Assembly (NCBI GenBank): GCA_022824395.1
Contig: JAJDZX010000103.1
Coordinates: 1 to 64,000 of the forward strand
DNA: 64,000 nucleotides
Reading direction: 5' to 3'
DNA from: Alphaproteobacteria bacterium
Lineage (GTDB): Bacteria > Pseudomonadota > Alphaproteobacteria > TMED109
Made by a program: the position numbers and the translations under genes. Below are positions 19,339-28,627 of this stretch, piece by piece. The stretch's first letter is position 1; each line of letters starts with the position of its first letter. The notes beneath the pieces were generated by a model. That model saw nothing but the letters and a program-made list of their open reading frames with translations, was not told the DNA's origin and searched no databases.

Positions 19339-19791
19339 GCCCCACCCGCCTATCTACTGCGCAGTTGCACGGCGTGTCTCGCCGCGTTGGGAGCGGAGGC
19401 ACGATCACCAACGCTGGCGAGAGCATGCACTCTGTGAGGTGACATGCTCAGTCGGAAGAGAAGCCGGGGGCGTCTTCGACGCCACGGACTACATTGGCGC
19501 CTGCGGGCCAGACGGGATCCGTGGACCTGGCGTGCAGGCGACCGCACACCCCCGGCCTGGAGAATGGACCTGATCTGGAGCGCGGCCTTCGGCGGCCCGC
19601 ACAGGGTTCGGGCGCGCGCGACGCCATCGTCACCGCGCTCGGTCGCGTAAGCAGTCGCGCGTCGCGTGCACTCCGTGCACCTCCTGCGGGCAGGCCGACG
19701 GTGGGGGTCGACTACGGAACGCTCGCGGAGGACGACGTGCCCACTTCAACCTGATCGGCTCGTTCTGCTCCGGGGGTCGCTGCTGGGGTGG
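19339..19791. other. Gap downstream of the broken nucleotidyltransferase
   Basis: About 450 bases. The part nearest 19790 may still contain the last codons of the nucleotidyltransferase relic in a third frame (open to 19712). The rest shows nothing I recognise. Confidence 0.35.
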
Positions 19792-20561
19792 CTACGTTGG
19801 ATGAGAAACGCCGGCTACGTTGGTGAGAATCGGCAGAGAAGATCGACTGTCTCGTCCCGGTGAAGGGAGCGCCAAATGCTCTAGGGTCGAGCGTATCGTC
19901 AGCGCGAGCCAAATCGACGGAGGCCTGGAGGTCGTGGAGGACGGGCTCCGGAAGTTTGGTCCTTGCATTCTGCGGCAGTAGCTGAGCCAGCCGGACACGT
20001 CATTGCGATGCTTCCTAGTGTCGTTGCGTTTGACGTTATCACCTGCTTCAGCGCGAGCTGAGAGGTCGAGAAACGCGCGGGCTCTGAATCGTAAGAGCAT
20101 CTCGTCGATGATCGTAACGCCGTCAACCTGGCGTCTTGCTGATTGCAGAGCCTCGAAATAGGCATCGTCCAGCAACACTTCCGAAAGGCAGACGATGTCC
20201 TGATTTACCGGCACCCGCCTGTAGATCGCGTGGTCGGGCAGGTCGAGACTCACGGGCCGCCGCGAAAAGAGCTCGATCATGAAGGGGAAACTCTGGTCGG
20301 CCGGTGGAAGCGGTAGAACTCCCGTCGCCCGTCGCTGCGTTTGCGCGCCTGATATCCGCCTGCATCAAGGAAGGCCCGGAAGGCTCTTCCGAATTTGGCG
20401 TCAACCGCTTCGATGGAGAGCACCATGTCAATGTCTCTGGTCGCCCTGCAAGTGAGACCCACCGCATCGAACAGCAAACCGCAAGCGGTACCGCCGATGA
20501 TCGCGTATTGATCCTCGTGCCCGGCGAAGTGTTCGCGAAACCTCGCGATCCCGGTTACCAC
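19792..20561 (-). pseudogene. Nucleotidyltransferase (AbiEii/DUF1814-like) with two frameshifts
   Basis: Three consecutive reading frames together spell one protein of about 255 aa. The first has the NTase core YAIIGGTACGLLF and TRDIDMVLSIE and runs to FHRP. The second resumes with SFPFMIELFSRRPVSLDL and reaches KHRNDV. The third continues RLAQLLPQNARTKLPEPVL and RADDTLDPRAFGAPF. The switches lie near 20287 and 19990. The GTG start overlaps the upstream winged-helix gene by 7 nt, so this was the second gene of a toxin-antitoxin-like pair. Type IV AbiEii toxins are nucleotidyltransferases; here the enzyme is inactivated. The 3' end is approximate. Confidence 0.7.
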
Positions 20562-21565
20562 GGAACTCCGTCCAGCAGTCGATCCGCTGCCATGGAAACG
20601 CGCTCATCCCGGTGGCCGTGGAACTGTGCGTAGAGCGACAGCGGATCCACGGTGGGTGCGGCAGACAAGGCGTCAGGGGCATATGACCACGTTTCGACGA
20701 TGTAGGAAGCGCGATCCCGCTCAGTTTCGACAAGCCCGCAGGTCCGTACGGCAACTTTCCAATCGCTGGCCGGGACCGCGAAAGCCTTTAGTGGCGGCGG
20801 TGACAACTCGGTCAGGTGCGCGAGCGCCCCTTCGCCCGCAAGCTTGAATGGCGGACTGATGCCGGCGTCTCGGATGAACTTTTCGGCACGGACGGGACTG
20901 CGCAGCCGATCGTGCGAGGCGTCGAACAGCTGCCTCCCTTCGGCCTCGAACTGGATATGCCGCTCCTTGCCGCGTCTTTCGGTTTGGGCAAGCCCGGCAC
21001 TGACCAAATCGTCGAACGCGCGGCCGATCGACATCGTCGAATAGCGCAACTGCGTGGCGATCAGAGATGGAGTTGTCGCAGCTTCGTCGAGCCGGAGGAG
21101 GCGATGGAATAGGACAGCTTGAGCTGCTGGCGAAAGGCCGGTTGCGCGCCGCGGTTCCGTGCTGCGGAAACGTTCGCGCAAGTCCATAGCGAGGTCAGGG
21201 ATATAAAGGTGCTTGCCGGGCGCGACGAAAGGCACCCTTTGTCGAATGAGGCGCGAACGGTTGTGAGCGCTCAGCCATGGAGCGACGAAGACGACGATCG
21301 CGTCCACGAGGGGACGGACCAGGGCGACGTGCTTGGCGACGGCTGAAGGTGTGGTGGTGTTATCGGCCGTCGCAAGGAAGATGCATCGTCTTTCCGCTAT
21401 GTGGCCTTCATGGAGGCTGTACATTCGGGAGAGAAACGAGGGGAGGCTCGGGGCGCGTTCGAGTGCGACGACACTCACGGGTTCGTGAAGGGTGTCTTCG
21501 AGATAGCGCTGCAGTGGTCCGGCGACAGACTCTGCTGACATGTCGTGGCTTATTGCTAACGTCAT
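20555..21565 (-). CDS. Winged-helix regulator paired with a nucleotidyltransferase
   Basis: 336 aa from the ATG giving MTLAISHDMSAESVAGPL; an ATG at 21580 lies inside the operator palindrome. A central winged helix is suggested by SLIATQLRYSTMSIGRAFDD, then LVSAGLAQTERRGKERHIQF (about 175-220). The N-terminal 140 residues (VSVVALERAPSLPSFLSRMY; IVVFVAPWLSAHNRSRLIRQ) are unassigned. Gene order and overlap mirror AbiEi-AbiEii type IV toxin-antitoxin loci, but the protein is longer than classical AbiEi. It reads intact although its partner is broken. It is probably autoregulated through the palindrome just upstream. Confidence 0.7.
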   Translation of the reverse strand: MTLAISHDMSAESVAGPLQRYLEDTLHEPVSVVALERAPSLPSFLSRMYSLHEGHIAERRCIFLATADNTTTPSAVAKHVALVRPLVDAIVVFVAPWLSAHNRSRLIRQRVPFVAPGKHLYIPDLAMDLRERFRSTEPRRATGLSPAAQAVLFHRLLRLDEAATTPSLIATQLRYSTMSIGRAFDDLVSAGLAQTERRGKERHIQFEAEGRQLFDASHDRLRSPVRAEKFIRDAGISPPFKLAGEGALAHLTELSPPPLKAFAVPASDWKVAVRTCGLVETERDRASYIVETWSYAPDALSAAPTVDPLSLYAQFHGHRDERVSMAADRLLDGVPW

Positions 21566-21568
21566 GAT

Positions 21569-21597
21569 GCACACTAACATTATTAATGTTAATGTGC
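21569..21597 (-). promoter_or_regulatory. 29-bp near-perfect palindrome at the winged-helix gene start
   Basis: Plus-strand arms GCACACTAACATT and AATGTTAATGTGC flank a 3-nt centre; 12 of 13 pairs match (only C/A at one position breaks). It ends 4 nt upstream of the chosen ATG, in an AT-rich island. This is what an autorepressor operator overlapping the -10/start region would look like. Confidence 0.65.
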
Positions 21598-21871
21598 AAC
21601 AACGCTGTTATTGAAATACCGGACTATGCCGAGACACCATCCGGGACAGTTGCGTAATCGACGATGCTGACAAAATTTTCGAAGAGAATTGCGTGTGTAC
21701 TGACAGCCTGCACTGGGTCGCCAACGGCATGGGCCACGGTGCTAAAGCCTCGAGCAAAAAAGCTTCAATCCTGCCGGCGACCTTCTGTTGCGGGATCGCG
21801 AAGCTGGGCGATGGTCCAGCCAACCGCGGTTGCTGATGCCGGCTGTGGTCGCACGCCCATTAACAAATGAC

Positions 21872-22612
21872 CTAATGGATGCTGAACGGGAAGTAGCGGG
21901 CGTTGATCTGCTCGTAGGTGCCGTTCGCCAGGATGGCCTCAAGGCCGCGGTTCAAGCGTGACAGAAGGGAGGCGTCCTCGTGGCGCACCGCGATGCCAAT
22001 GCCCTCATCCAGCCGGTATCCCTCGCCGACGAACTCGAAGCCGGCGCCCGCCGGGCCCTGAAGCCAGGCGTGGGAGCCGAGGCCATCGCCGAACAGGGCA
22101 TCCAGGCGACCGGCCGCGAGGTCTGCGTGGAGTTCCTCCTGGCCGGCATAGAGCTTGATGGTCGCCGTGCGGGCCAGGTTCGCCGCGAGCCAGTCGGAGG
22201 CGATCGTGGCCCGGGCCGCGCCGATGGTCTTGCCCGCTGCGTCGGCCGGGTCGAAGCCGGATCCCGTGCGCGCCACGAAGCGGACCATGTTGCTGTAGTA
22301 CCGGTCCGTGAAGCTCACCTCCAGGCGCCGCTTCTCGGTGATCGACATGCTGGCGGCGATGGCATCGAAGTTGCCGGCGCGCAGTTCCGGGATCAGCTGC
22401 TCCCAATCCTCCAGCACGATCTCGCAGTCGGCGTTGAGTTCCGCGCAGAGCGCCAGCGCGATGTCAACGTCAAAGCCGGCGATCTCGCCGGCATCGTCGA
22501 CATAACTGAACGGCGGATAATCGCCGGTCGTGGCGATGCGCAGCTTCTCCGCCGCAAACGCCGGCATCGCCGCAAGAACCATCAGGACCAAAGCTGCCGC
22601 AAACGGTCGCAT
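21872..22612 (-). CDS. Periplasmic solute-binding protein, family 3 (amino-acid type)
   Basis: 246 aa. The signal peptide MRPFAAALVLMVLAAMPAFA precedes AEKLRIATTGDYPPFSYVD, IAGFDVDIALALCAELNADC and FDAIAASMSITEKRR, all standard for family 3 binding proteins of polar amino acid ABC importers. The C-terminal GDGLGSHAWL and YEQINARYFPF fit the same family. No permease or ATPase gene is adjacent, so it is an orphan here. The ATG at 22612 begins the signal peptide; upstream in-frame ATGs at 22630 and 22666 add unlikely residues. Confidence 0.88.
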   Translation of the reverse strand: MRPFAAALVLMVLAAMPAFAAEKLRIATTGDYPPFSYVDDAGEIAGFDVDIALALCAELNADCEIVLEDWEQLIPELRAGNFDAIAASMSITEKRRLEVSFTDRYYSNMVRFVARTGSGFDPADAAGKTIGAARATIASDWLAANLARTATIKLYAGQEELHADLAAGRLDALFGDGLGSHAWLQGPAGAGFEFVGEGYRLDEGIGIAVRHEDASLLSRLNRGLEAILANGTYEQINARYFPFSIH

Positions 22613-23229
22613 GAGCCTCGCCGCTCCCATCAAACCGGGCGCATGTCGATTAGACGTGCCACGCATTGGATCATAGGACGCCGTATCGGCTGCCCGTGCC
22701 GACGATCGTTTGTCGTGCCACCGCGGTTCGCGTGTGACGGTAGCGCGCCGGGACTCGCGCTGGGCGCGGCCAGACGACGGTTCCTACCGCTGCGCTGGAA
22801 GCGGTGAGGTGGTGCCGACGCTGACCGGCCTCTACCCCTGCAGGCGCCACGAAGTCCGCGACGGGCCCTCGCTACGGGGCATCGCCGACCGGGGCACGGG
22901 TTCGCCGGCGCTCGAGGCCGAGGGCGGGGCCGGGCCGAGACCGACATCCACGGGACCACGGCCGAAGCGAGTGCCGGCATCCATCCCGTCTCCAGATGCT
23001 TCACGCGGGTCGGATCGCGCTCTGGTGGGGAGCGGCGCGGCAAGCGGGAAGCACGCCGGTCGGTCAGAATAAGGCGATCGATGGCTGCTTCCGCGCGGCG
23101 CGGCCGAAGACCACATTGCCGATCCGATCTGGCGTGCGGCGCGTACCGGGCGCCGCCGGACATCGCGCAGGGGTCAGACCATGACCCGAAGCGATACACA
23201 CGGTAGTGTGCCTCCGGTGGAGGGTTTGC
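22613..23229. other. Long divergent intergenic region, no gene recognised
   Basis: About 615 bases between the divergent binding-protein and hydrolase genes. A long minus-strand open frame crosses it but continues antisense through the hydrolase and looks like a GC-driven shadow. Promoters for both genes must lie here; no clear operator was seen. Confidence 0.45.
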
Positions 23230-24120
23230 ATGTCCGAGTTGTTCCCCGGTTTTGAACGGCGCGTCATCGCTGCCGGCGAGTGTCCGATCGCGGCACGCAT
23301 CGGGGGGAGCGGCCCCCCGTTGCTGTTGCTGCACGGCTACCCCGAATCGCACCTGATGTGGCACAAGATCGCGCCCCGGCTGGCCGAGCGTTTCACCGTG
23401 GTCGCGGCCGACCTGCGGGGCTACGGCGACAGCGGGAAGCCGCCGTCGGACCCGGAGCATCGCGCCTACTCGAAGCGCGCGATGGCGGCCGACCAGGTCG
23501 CGGTGATGGAGCAGCTGGGCCACGAGCGGTTTCAGGTGGTCGGCCACGACCGGGGGGCTCGGGTCACGCACCGGATGTGCCTCGACTGGCCGGACCGCGT
23601 CCAGCGCGCCGCCGTCCTCGATATCGTCCCGACCTCGCACGTCTTCGAATCGGCCGACCAGCGCATTGCGCGCCGCTACTACCACTGGTTCTTTCTTAGC
23701 CAGCCGGCACCCCTGCCGGAGCGCCTGATCGGGAACGAGCCGGAGTTCTATCTCGACACCAAGCTCGCGAGCTGGGGGCAGGGGACCGCCTGGATGCCGG
23801 CGGCGGTGCGCGCCGAGTATCTCCGGTGCTTTGCCGACCCCGAGACGATCCGCGCGACCTGCGAGGATTACCGGGCCGGGGCCACGATCGACCTCGCCGA
23901 CCATGCGGCCGACCGGGACCAGCGGATCCGCTGCCCGCTCCTCGTGCTGTGGGGCGCCCGCGCCGTCGTCCACGAGCTCTACGATGCGCTGGCGGTGTGG
24001 CGGGAATGGGCCGACGACGTCGCCGGGGAACCCGTCGACTGCGGGCACTACCTGCCCGAGGAAGCGCCTGACGAGACCCTCCGGGCGTTGTCAGGCTTCC
24101 TGAGCGAGTCGTCCGATTAG
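23230..24120 (+). CDS. Alpha/beta hydrolase, haloacetate dehalogenase-like
   Basis: 296 aa. LLLLHGYPESHLMWHKIAP gives the oxyanion region; nucleophile D107 in VVGHDRGARVTHRM with R108 and R111; H152-W153 in YYHWFFLSQP; the catalytic His in CGHYLPEEAPDE. The D-R-x-x-R and H-W positions match fluoroacetate dehalogenases, which hydrolyse a carbon-halogen bond through an aspartyl ester. GGAGGG precedes the ATG by 6 nt. Epoxide or other ester substrates remain possible, since the family is broad. Confidence 0.82.
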   Translation: MSELFPGFERRVIAAGECPIAARIGGSGPPLLLLHGYPESHLMWHKIAPRLAERFTVVAADLRGYGDSGKPPSDPEHRAYSKRAMAADQVAVMEQLGHERFQVVGHDRGARVTHRMCLDWPDRVQRAAVLDIVPTSHVFESADQRIARRYYHWFFLSQPAPLPERLIGNEPEFYLDTKLASWGQGTAWMPAAVRAEYLRCFADPETIRATCEDYRAGATIDLADHAADRDQRIRCPLLVLWGARAVVHELYDALAVWREWADDVAGEPVDCGHYLPEEAPDETLRALSGFLSESSD

Positions 24121-24829
24121 CGAGCACCAGCACGAGGACTCGCCCGAGACTCCGGGGGAGGCGCGGCGCCGGCCGGGGCTGACGGCCCGGCTGCGGACGT
24201 ACCTGCTCGCCGGCATCGTGGTGACGGCGCCGATCGGCATCACGATCTACCTGGCCGTCCTCTTCGTCCAGCTCGTCGACGACCAGATGCGCGGTCTGGT
24301 TCCGGCCCAGTACGACCCGAACCAGTACCTCCCGTTCGACATTCCGGGCCTCGGCGTACTGGCACTCCTGCTGATGCTGCTGGTCGTCGGCTTCTTCGCC
24401 GCCGGCCTCATCGGCCGCATGGTGTTTCGCCTGGGCGAAAGCCTGATCGATCGGGTGCCGGTGGTGCGGAGCGTGTACGGCGCGCTCAAGCAGATCTTCG
24501 AGACGGTATTCGCCGACTCGTCGTCGTCCTTCCGCGAGGTGGTGCTGGTCGAGTACCCGCGTCGCGGTCTCTGGGCCGTGGGTTTCATCACGGGCCGCAC
24601 CAGGGGCGAAGTGCGGGACCGGATCGATCGCGATCTCGTGAACGTCTTCCTGCCGACGACCCCCAATCCCACCTCGGGCTTCCTGCTGTTCGTGCCGCGC
24701 GAGGATCTGGTGCACCTCGACATGTCGGTCGAGGAGGGCATCAAGATGGTGATCTCGGCAGGAATCGTCACGCCACCGCGGTCGGCCGCCGCAGACAAGG
24801 GCGAGGAACCGCCTACCGCCCGGTCGTGA
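24116..24829 (+). CDS. DUF502 membrane protein (possible ATT start)
   Basis: 237 aa if started at ATT 24116, which overlaps the preceding TAG; the frame has no ATG, GTG or TTG between the stop at 24101 and GTG 24218. A GTG start would cut into the first transmembrane helix (RLRTYLLAGIVVTAPIGITI). Two membrane helices (about 35-60 and 85-110) precede a conserved soluble part with RVPVVRSVYGALKQI, LVEYPRRGLWAVGFITG and PTTPNPTSGFLLFVP, all DUF502 hallmarks. Function is unknown. It is followed by sdhE and mfd with overlapping ends, so this is one operon. The start codon is the least certain part. Confidence 0.82.
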   Translation: MSEHQHEDSPETPGEARRRPGLTARLRTYLLAGIVVTAPIGITIYLAVLFVQLVDDQMRGLVPAQYDPNQYLPFDIPGLGVLALLLMLLVVGFFAAGLIGRMVFRLGESLIDRVPVVRSVYGALKQIFETVFADSSSSFREVVLVEYPRRGLWAVGFITGRTRGEVRDRIDRDLVNVFLPTTPNPTSGFLLFVPREDLVHLDMSVEEGIKMVISAGIVTPPRSAAADKGEEPPTARS

Positions 24830-25125
24830 CCACGCCGGCTGGAAACCGGCGCGATCCGGACGCCGGCGTCCTGCTCCGCAAGCTCCGGTTTCGCTGCCGT
24901 GCTCTGGGCACGCGGGAACTCGCGGTGCTGATGTCGGGCTTCTTCGCCGCCGAAGGCGAGGCGATGGCCGTCACCGAGCTTCGCCTGCTCGAGCGCCTGC
25001 TCGACACGCACGCCGATCCGGACCTGATGGCCTGCCTGCTGGGCGCGCAGGCCTGGCCGGGCTGGGCGGCGCCGGTGTCCGCGCGCATCGATTCCTACGT
25101 GCAGTCCCGCCGGCCGGGGCCGTGA
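24826..25125 (+). CDS. sdhE: FAD assembly factor SdhE (succinate dehydrogenase)
   Basis: 99 aa with a GTG start overlapping the previous stop by 4 nt. LLRKLRFRCRALGTRELAVL contains the family's RxxRxxRGxxE-like surface (here RCRALGTRE), which in known SdhE proteins helps covalent attachment of FAD to SdhA. WPGWAAPVSARID near the C-terminus is also typical. Its place immediately before mfd is a common alphaproteobacterial arrangement. Confidence 0.88.
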   Translation: MTTPAGNRRDPDAGVLLRKLRFRCRALGTRELAVLMSGFFAAEGEAMAVTELRLLERLLDTHADPDLMACLLGAQAWPGWAAPVSARIDSYVQSRRPGP

Positions 25126-28100
25126 CCGGGTCCTTTCTGGACGGGCTGGCCTCCGGCCGGGAACCGGCGCCGCTTCACGGCATGCCGGAGGGCTATGCGG
25201 CCCTGAAGGTGGCCGAAGCAGCACTTGCCCGCGCCGATGCGGCCCCGATTCTCTGGGTGCTCCGCGACGATCGGCACCTGGCGACGACGGAGGCGGTGCT
25301 CGGCACGCTTAGTCCCGAAATCCACGTGGCGGCGTTTCCGGCCTGGGACTGCCTGCCGTACGACCGGGTATCGCCAAACCCGGGCGTGTCGGGGCTCCGG
25401 CTCGCAACGTTCGTGCGTCTGGCGGACACCACGCCGGACATCGTGCTCACGACGGTCAACGCCGTCACCCAGCGCGTGCCCCCGCGCGCCCGGTTCCTGG
25501 GCGCGCGGCTCCGGATTGCGGTCGGTACCGTCGCGCGCCACGACGTCCTGATCGGGCGCCTCACGGGCTGGGGGTACCGGCGGACGGGCACCGTCATGGA
25601 ACCGGGCGAGTTCGCGGCCCGCGGCTCGCTCGTCGACGTGTTTCCCGCCGGGAGCGACCATCCGGCGCGGATCGACTTCTTCGGAGACGACGTCGAGAGC
25701 ATCCGGGTGTTCGACCCCATGTCGCAGCGGACGTCCGGGGGGCTGGACGCCGTCGAGATCCTGCCGTTCTCGGAGGTGCCGTTCGACCGGGACGGTCAGG
25801 ACCGATTCCGTGACGGATACCGGCGGGCCTTCGGCGCGGTACGTGACGATGATCCGCTGTTCGAGGCGGTGTCCGGCGGCGTGCCGTACCCGGGGATGGA
25901 GCACTGGCTGCCGCTGTTCCACGAGACCATGGAAACGCTGCTCGACCATGTGCGGCCCGGGGTGGTGCTCGTGGAGCAGGACTTCCCGGACCGGGTGGCG
26001 GAGCGGTGGGAACTGATCGGCGAGTACGCGGCCGCGCGGCGCGCAGGAGACCGCCCGTCTGCCGGGACGCCGACCTACAAGCCCCTTGATCCCGAACGGC
26101 TGTACCTCGCGCCCGAGGAGCTCCGGGCGCGCATCGCGGAATGCCCGAACGGCATCCTGATCCCCTTCGCCGGCCCCCCGCAAACGGTGGACCTGGGAGG
26201 CACGGCGGGCAGGAACTTCGCGGGCGAGGGGCACCGGGGGCCGGACGCCGTGTTCGAGGCCGTTGCGGCCTTCGCGCTGGAGCAGCGCCTGGCCGGGCGG
26301 GTCGTGGCGGTCAGCTGCCAGAGCCCGGCCTCGCGCGCCCGCCTGGTCCCGCTGCTGCGCCGTCACGGGTTGCCGGGCGCGAGCACCGCCAGGACCTGGA
26401 GCGAGGTCGTTGCCGCGGCCCCGGCCGAGGTGCCCGTGATGGTCGGGCCCTTTCGAAGCGGCTTCGGCTCCGCCGACACGGTCGTCATCACCGAGGACGA
26501 CGTGTTCGGGCCGCGGGCGCACCGGCCGGCAGCCCCGCGGCGTCAGGCCGACGAGGCGTTGCGTCTCGCGACGGCGCTCACCGAGGGGGACTTCCTCGTG
26601 CATGTCGACCACGGGATCGGTCGCTACGAGGGTCTCGAGACCGTGGATGCCGACGGCGCCCCGCACGACTGCCTGCGCATCGTCTACCGCGGCGGCGACC
26701 GGCTGTTCGTGCCGGTCGAGGTCATCGATCTCGTGTCGCGCTACGGCAACGCGGAGAGCGAGCGGGTGCCGACGCTCGACAGGCTCGGCGGTTCCGGCTG
26801 GGCATTGCGGCGCGACCGCGTCAAGCGGCGGGTCGCGGAGATGGCGCACGACCTAATCCGGCTGGCGGCGGAGCGGAGCGAGCGCCGGGTGTCCGCCATC
26901 CGTGCGGACGACGACAGCTACGCCGCGTTCTGCGCGGCGTTTCCCCACGACGAGACCGACGATCAGCTGGAGACCATCCGGGAGATCGAGGCCGACCTGG
27001 CGAGCGAGCGGCCGATGGACCGGCTGGTCTGTGGCGACGTGGGCTTCGGCAAGACCGAGGTGGCGCTGCGGGCCGCCCGCGCCGTCGCCGGCACCGGCCA
27101 GCAGGTCGCGGTCGTGGTGCCGACCACGCTGCTCGCGCGGCAGCACTACGAGACCTTCCGCGCGCGCTTCGAGGGGACCGGCATCTCGGTCGGGCAGCTC
27201 TCCCGGCTGACACCGCCGGCGCGCCGCAACGAGGTGCGCCGCGACCTCGCAAACGGGTCGCTCGCCGTCGTCGTGGGCACGCATGCCCTGCTCGCCGACC
27301 GGATTCGCTTCGCGGATCTGGGTCTCCTCGTGGTCGACGAGGAGCAGCACTTCGGCGTGGCGCAGAAGGAACGCCTGAAGACGCTGCGCGCGCAGGTCCA
27401 CGTCCTCACGCTGACGGCGACCCCGATTCCCCGGACACTTCACATGGCCCTGACCGGGGTGCGCGATCTCAGCCTCATTTCCACGCCGCCGGTCGACCGT
27501 CTGGCGATCCGGACCTACGTGACGCCCTTCGACCCGGTGGTCATCGGCGAGGCGATCCGCCGCGAGCGCGGGCGCGGCGGGCAGGTGTTCTGCGTGGTGC
27601 CCCGCATCCGGATGCTCGATGCGGCCGTGCGGGAACTCCAGCAACTCGCGCCCGACGCGACCATCGCGACCGCGCACGGACGCATGGGAACGGCCGCCCT
27701 CGAGGAGGTGATGACGGCCTTCTATGATCGGCGGATCGACATCCTGGTGTCGACGTCGATCATCGAATCAGGGCTGGACATCGCCGGGGCCAACACGCTG
27801 GTCGTGCTGCACGCAGACCGGTTCGGACTGTCGCAGCTCTACCAGCTGCGCGGCCGAATCGGCCGGCGTCACACCCGGGGGTACGCCTACTTCACGCTCG
27901 CTGCCGGGCAGGCCATGACGGAGAACGCGACGAAGCGCCTCCAGGTGCTTCAGGGGCTGGACGGCCTGGGCGCTGGCTTCACGCTCGCGAGCCACGACCT
28001 CGATATCCGCGGCGCCGGCAACCTGCTGGGGGCAGACCAATCGGGGCACATTCGCGAGGTCGGGGTCGAGCTCTACCAGCAGCTGCTTCGGGAGGCGGTC

Positions 28101-28619
28101 GAGGGACTGCGGTCCGGGGCTGCCGAGGATGCGGACACGGATGGCTGGGCCCCGCAGGTCCGGATTCGCGTACCGAGCCGGATCCCCGACGACTACGTCG
28201 CCGACCTCGGGGTCCGCCTGACGTTGTACCGCCGGCTGGCGGCCCTCCGGAGTGACGACGAGCTGGCTGCCTTCGGCGACGAGCTGGAGGACCGTTTCGG
28301 TCCGCTCCCCGAGGAGGTCCGGAACCTGCTGCGGGTGATGGCGATCCGGCTCCGTTGCCGGGCGGCCGGGATCGAGCGGCTGACGGCGGGGGGCGCCGGG
28401 CTCAGCGTCACGTTCCGCAACGGGCGGGTCGCCGATCCGGAAGCGCTGCTCGGCTGGATGCACCGAACGGACGGCGCCGCGATGCTCGATCAGGCGTCGA
28501 TCCGGGTACGGGCCGAGTGGATCGGGACGAAGCAGATTCTGAGCGGGACGTTCGGGGTCGCCGACGAAATCGCCCGCCTCGCCGATGGCGGCGAGGCGGG
28601 CGAAGACAAGGTCGCTTAG
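25122..28619 (+). CDS. mfd: Transcription-repair coupling factor
   Basis: 1165 aa, normal Mfd length; GTG start overlapping the sdhE stop. The UvrB-homology region (DCLPYDRVSPNPGVSG) is at the N-terminus, the RNA polymerase-interacting domain (GDFLVHVDHGIGRYEGLE) near 490, and the RecG-like translocase after that: Walker A GDVGFGKTEVALRAA near 638, DEEQHFGVAQKERLK, LTATPIPRTLHMAL and STSIIESGLDI with QLYQLRGRIGRR. Mfd displaces stalled RNA polymerase and recruits UvrA to transcribed-strand damage. It is the last gene of the DUF502-sdhE-mfd operon. Confidence 0.97.
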   Translation: MTGSFLDGLASGREPAPLHGMPEGYAALKVAEAALARADAAPILWVLRDDRHLATTEAVLGTLSPEIHVAAFPAWDCLPYDRVSPNPGVSGLRLATFVRLADTTPDIVLTTVNAVTQRVPPRARFLGARLRIAVGTVARHDVLIGRLTGWGYRRTGTVMEPGEFAARGSLVDVFPAGSDHPARIDFFGDDVESIRVFDPMSQRTSGGLDAVEILPFSEVPFDRDGQDRFRDGYRRAFGAVRDDDPLFEAVSGGVPYPGMEHWLPLFHETMETLLDHVRPGVVLVEQDFPDRVAERWELIGEYAAARRAGDRPSAGTPTYKPLDPERLYLAPEELRARIAECPNGILIPFAGPPQTVDLGGTAGRNFAGEGHRGPDAVFEAVAAFALEQRLAGRVVAVSCQSPASRARLVPLLRRHGLPGASTARTWSEVVAAAPAEVPVMVGPFRSGFGSADTVVITEDDVFGPRAHRPAAPRRQADEALRLATALTEGDFLVHVDHGIGRYEGLETVDADGAPHDCLRIVYRGGDRLFVPVEVIDLVSRYGNAESERVPTLDRLGGSGWALRRDRVKRRVAEMAHDLIRLAAERSERRVSAIRADDDSYAAFCAAFPHDETDDQLETIREIEADLASERPMDRLVCGDVGFGKTEVALRAARAVAGTGQQVAVVVPTTLLARQHYETFRARFEGTGISVGQLSRLTPPARRNEVRRDLANGSLAVVVGTHALLADRIRFADLGLLVVDEEQHFGVAQKERLKTLRAQVHVLTLTATPIPRTLHMALTGVRDLSLISTPPVDRLAIRTYVTPFDPVVIGEAIRRERGRGGQVFCVVPRIRMLDAAVRELQQLAPDATIATAHGRMGTAALEEVMTAFYDRRIDILVSTSIIESGLDIAGANTLVVLHADRFGLSQLYQLRGRIGRRHTRGYAYFTLAAGQAMTENATKRLQVLQGLDGLGAGFTLASHDLDIRGAGNLLGADQSGHIREVGVELYQQLLREAVEGLRSGAAEDADTDGWAPQVRIRVPSRIPDDYVADLGVRLTLYRRLAALRSDDELAAFGDELEDRFGPLPEEVRNLLRVMAIRLRCRAAGIERLTAGGAGLSVTFRNGRVADPEALLGWMHRTDGAAMLDQASIRVRAEWIGTKQILSGTFGVADEIARLADGGEAGEDKVA
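28571..28602 (+). terminator. GC hairpin at the end of mfd coding sequence
   Basis: CGCCCGCCTCGCC and GGCGAGGCGGGCG form a perfect 13-bp stem around GATGGC. It lies within the last 20 codons of mfd, just before the convergent gene's end. No T-tract follows, so termination is only a possibility. Confidence 0.35.
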
Positions 28620-28627
28620 CGACGGTG

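Noticed and set aside
22630-24048. 472-codon minus-strand frame across the gap and the dehalogenase-like gene
   Set aside because: It is antisense to a clear hydrolase for most of its length and shows no family resemblance in the gap.
25095-26849. 584-codon minus-strand frame opposite mfd
   Set aside because: Antisense to the conserved N-terminal half of Mfd; composition is typical of shadow frames.
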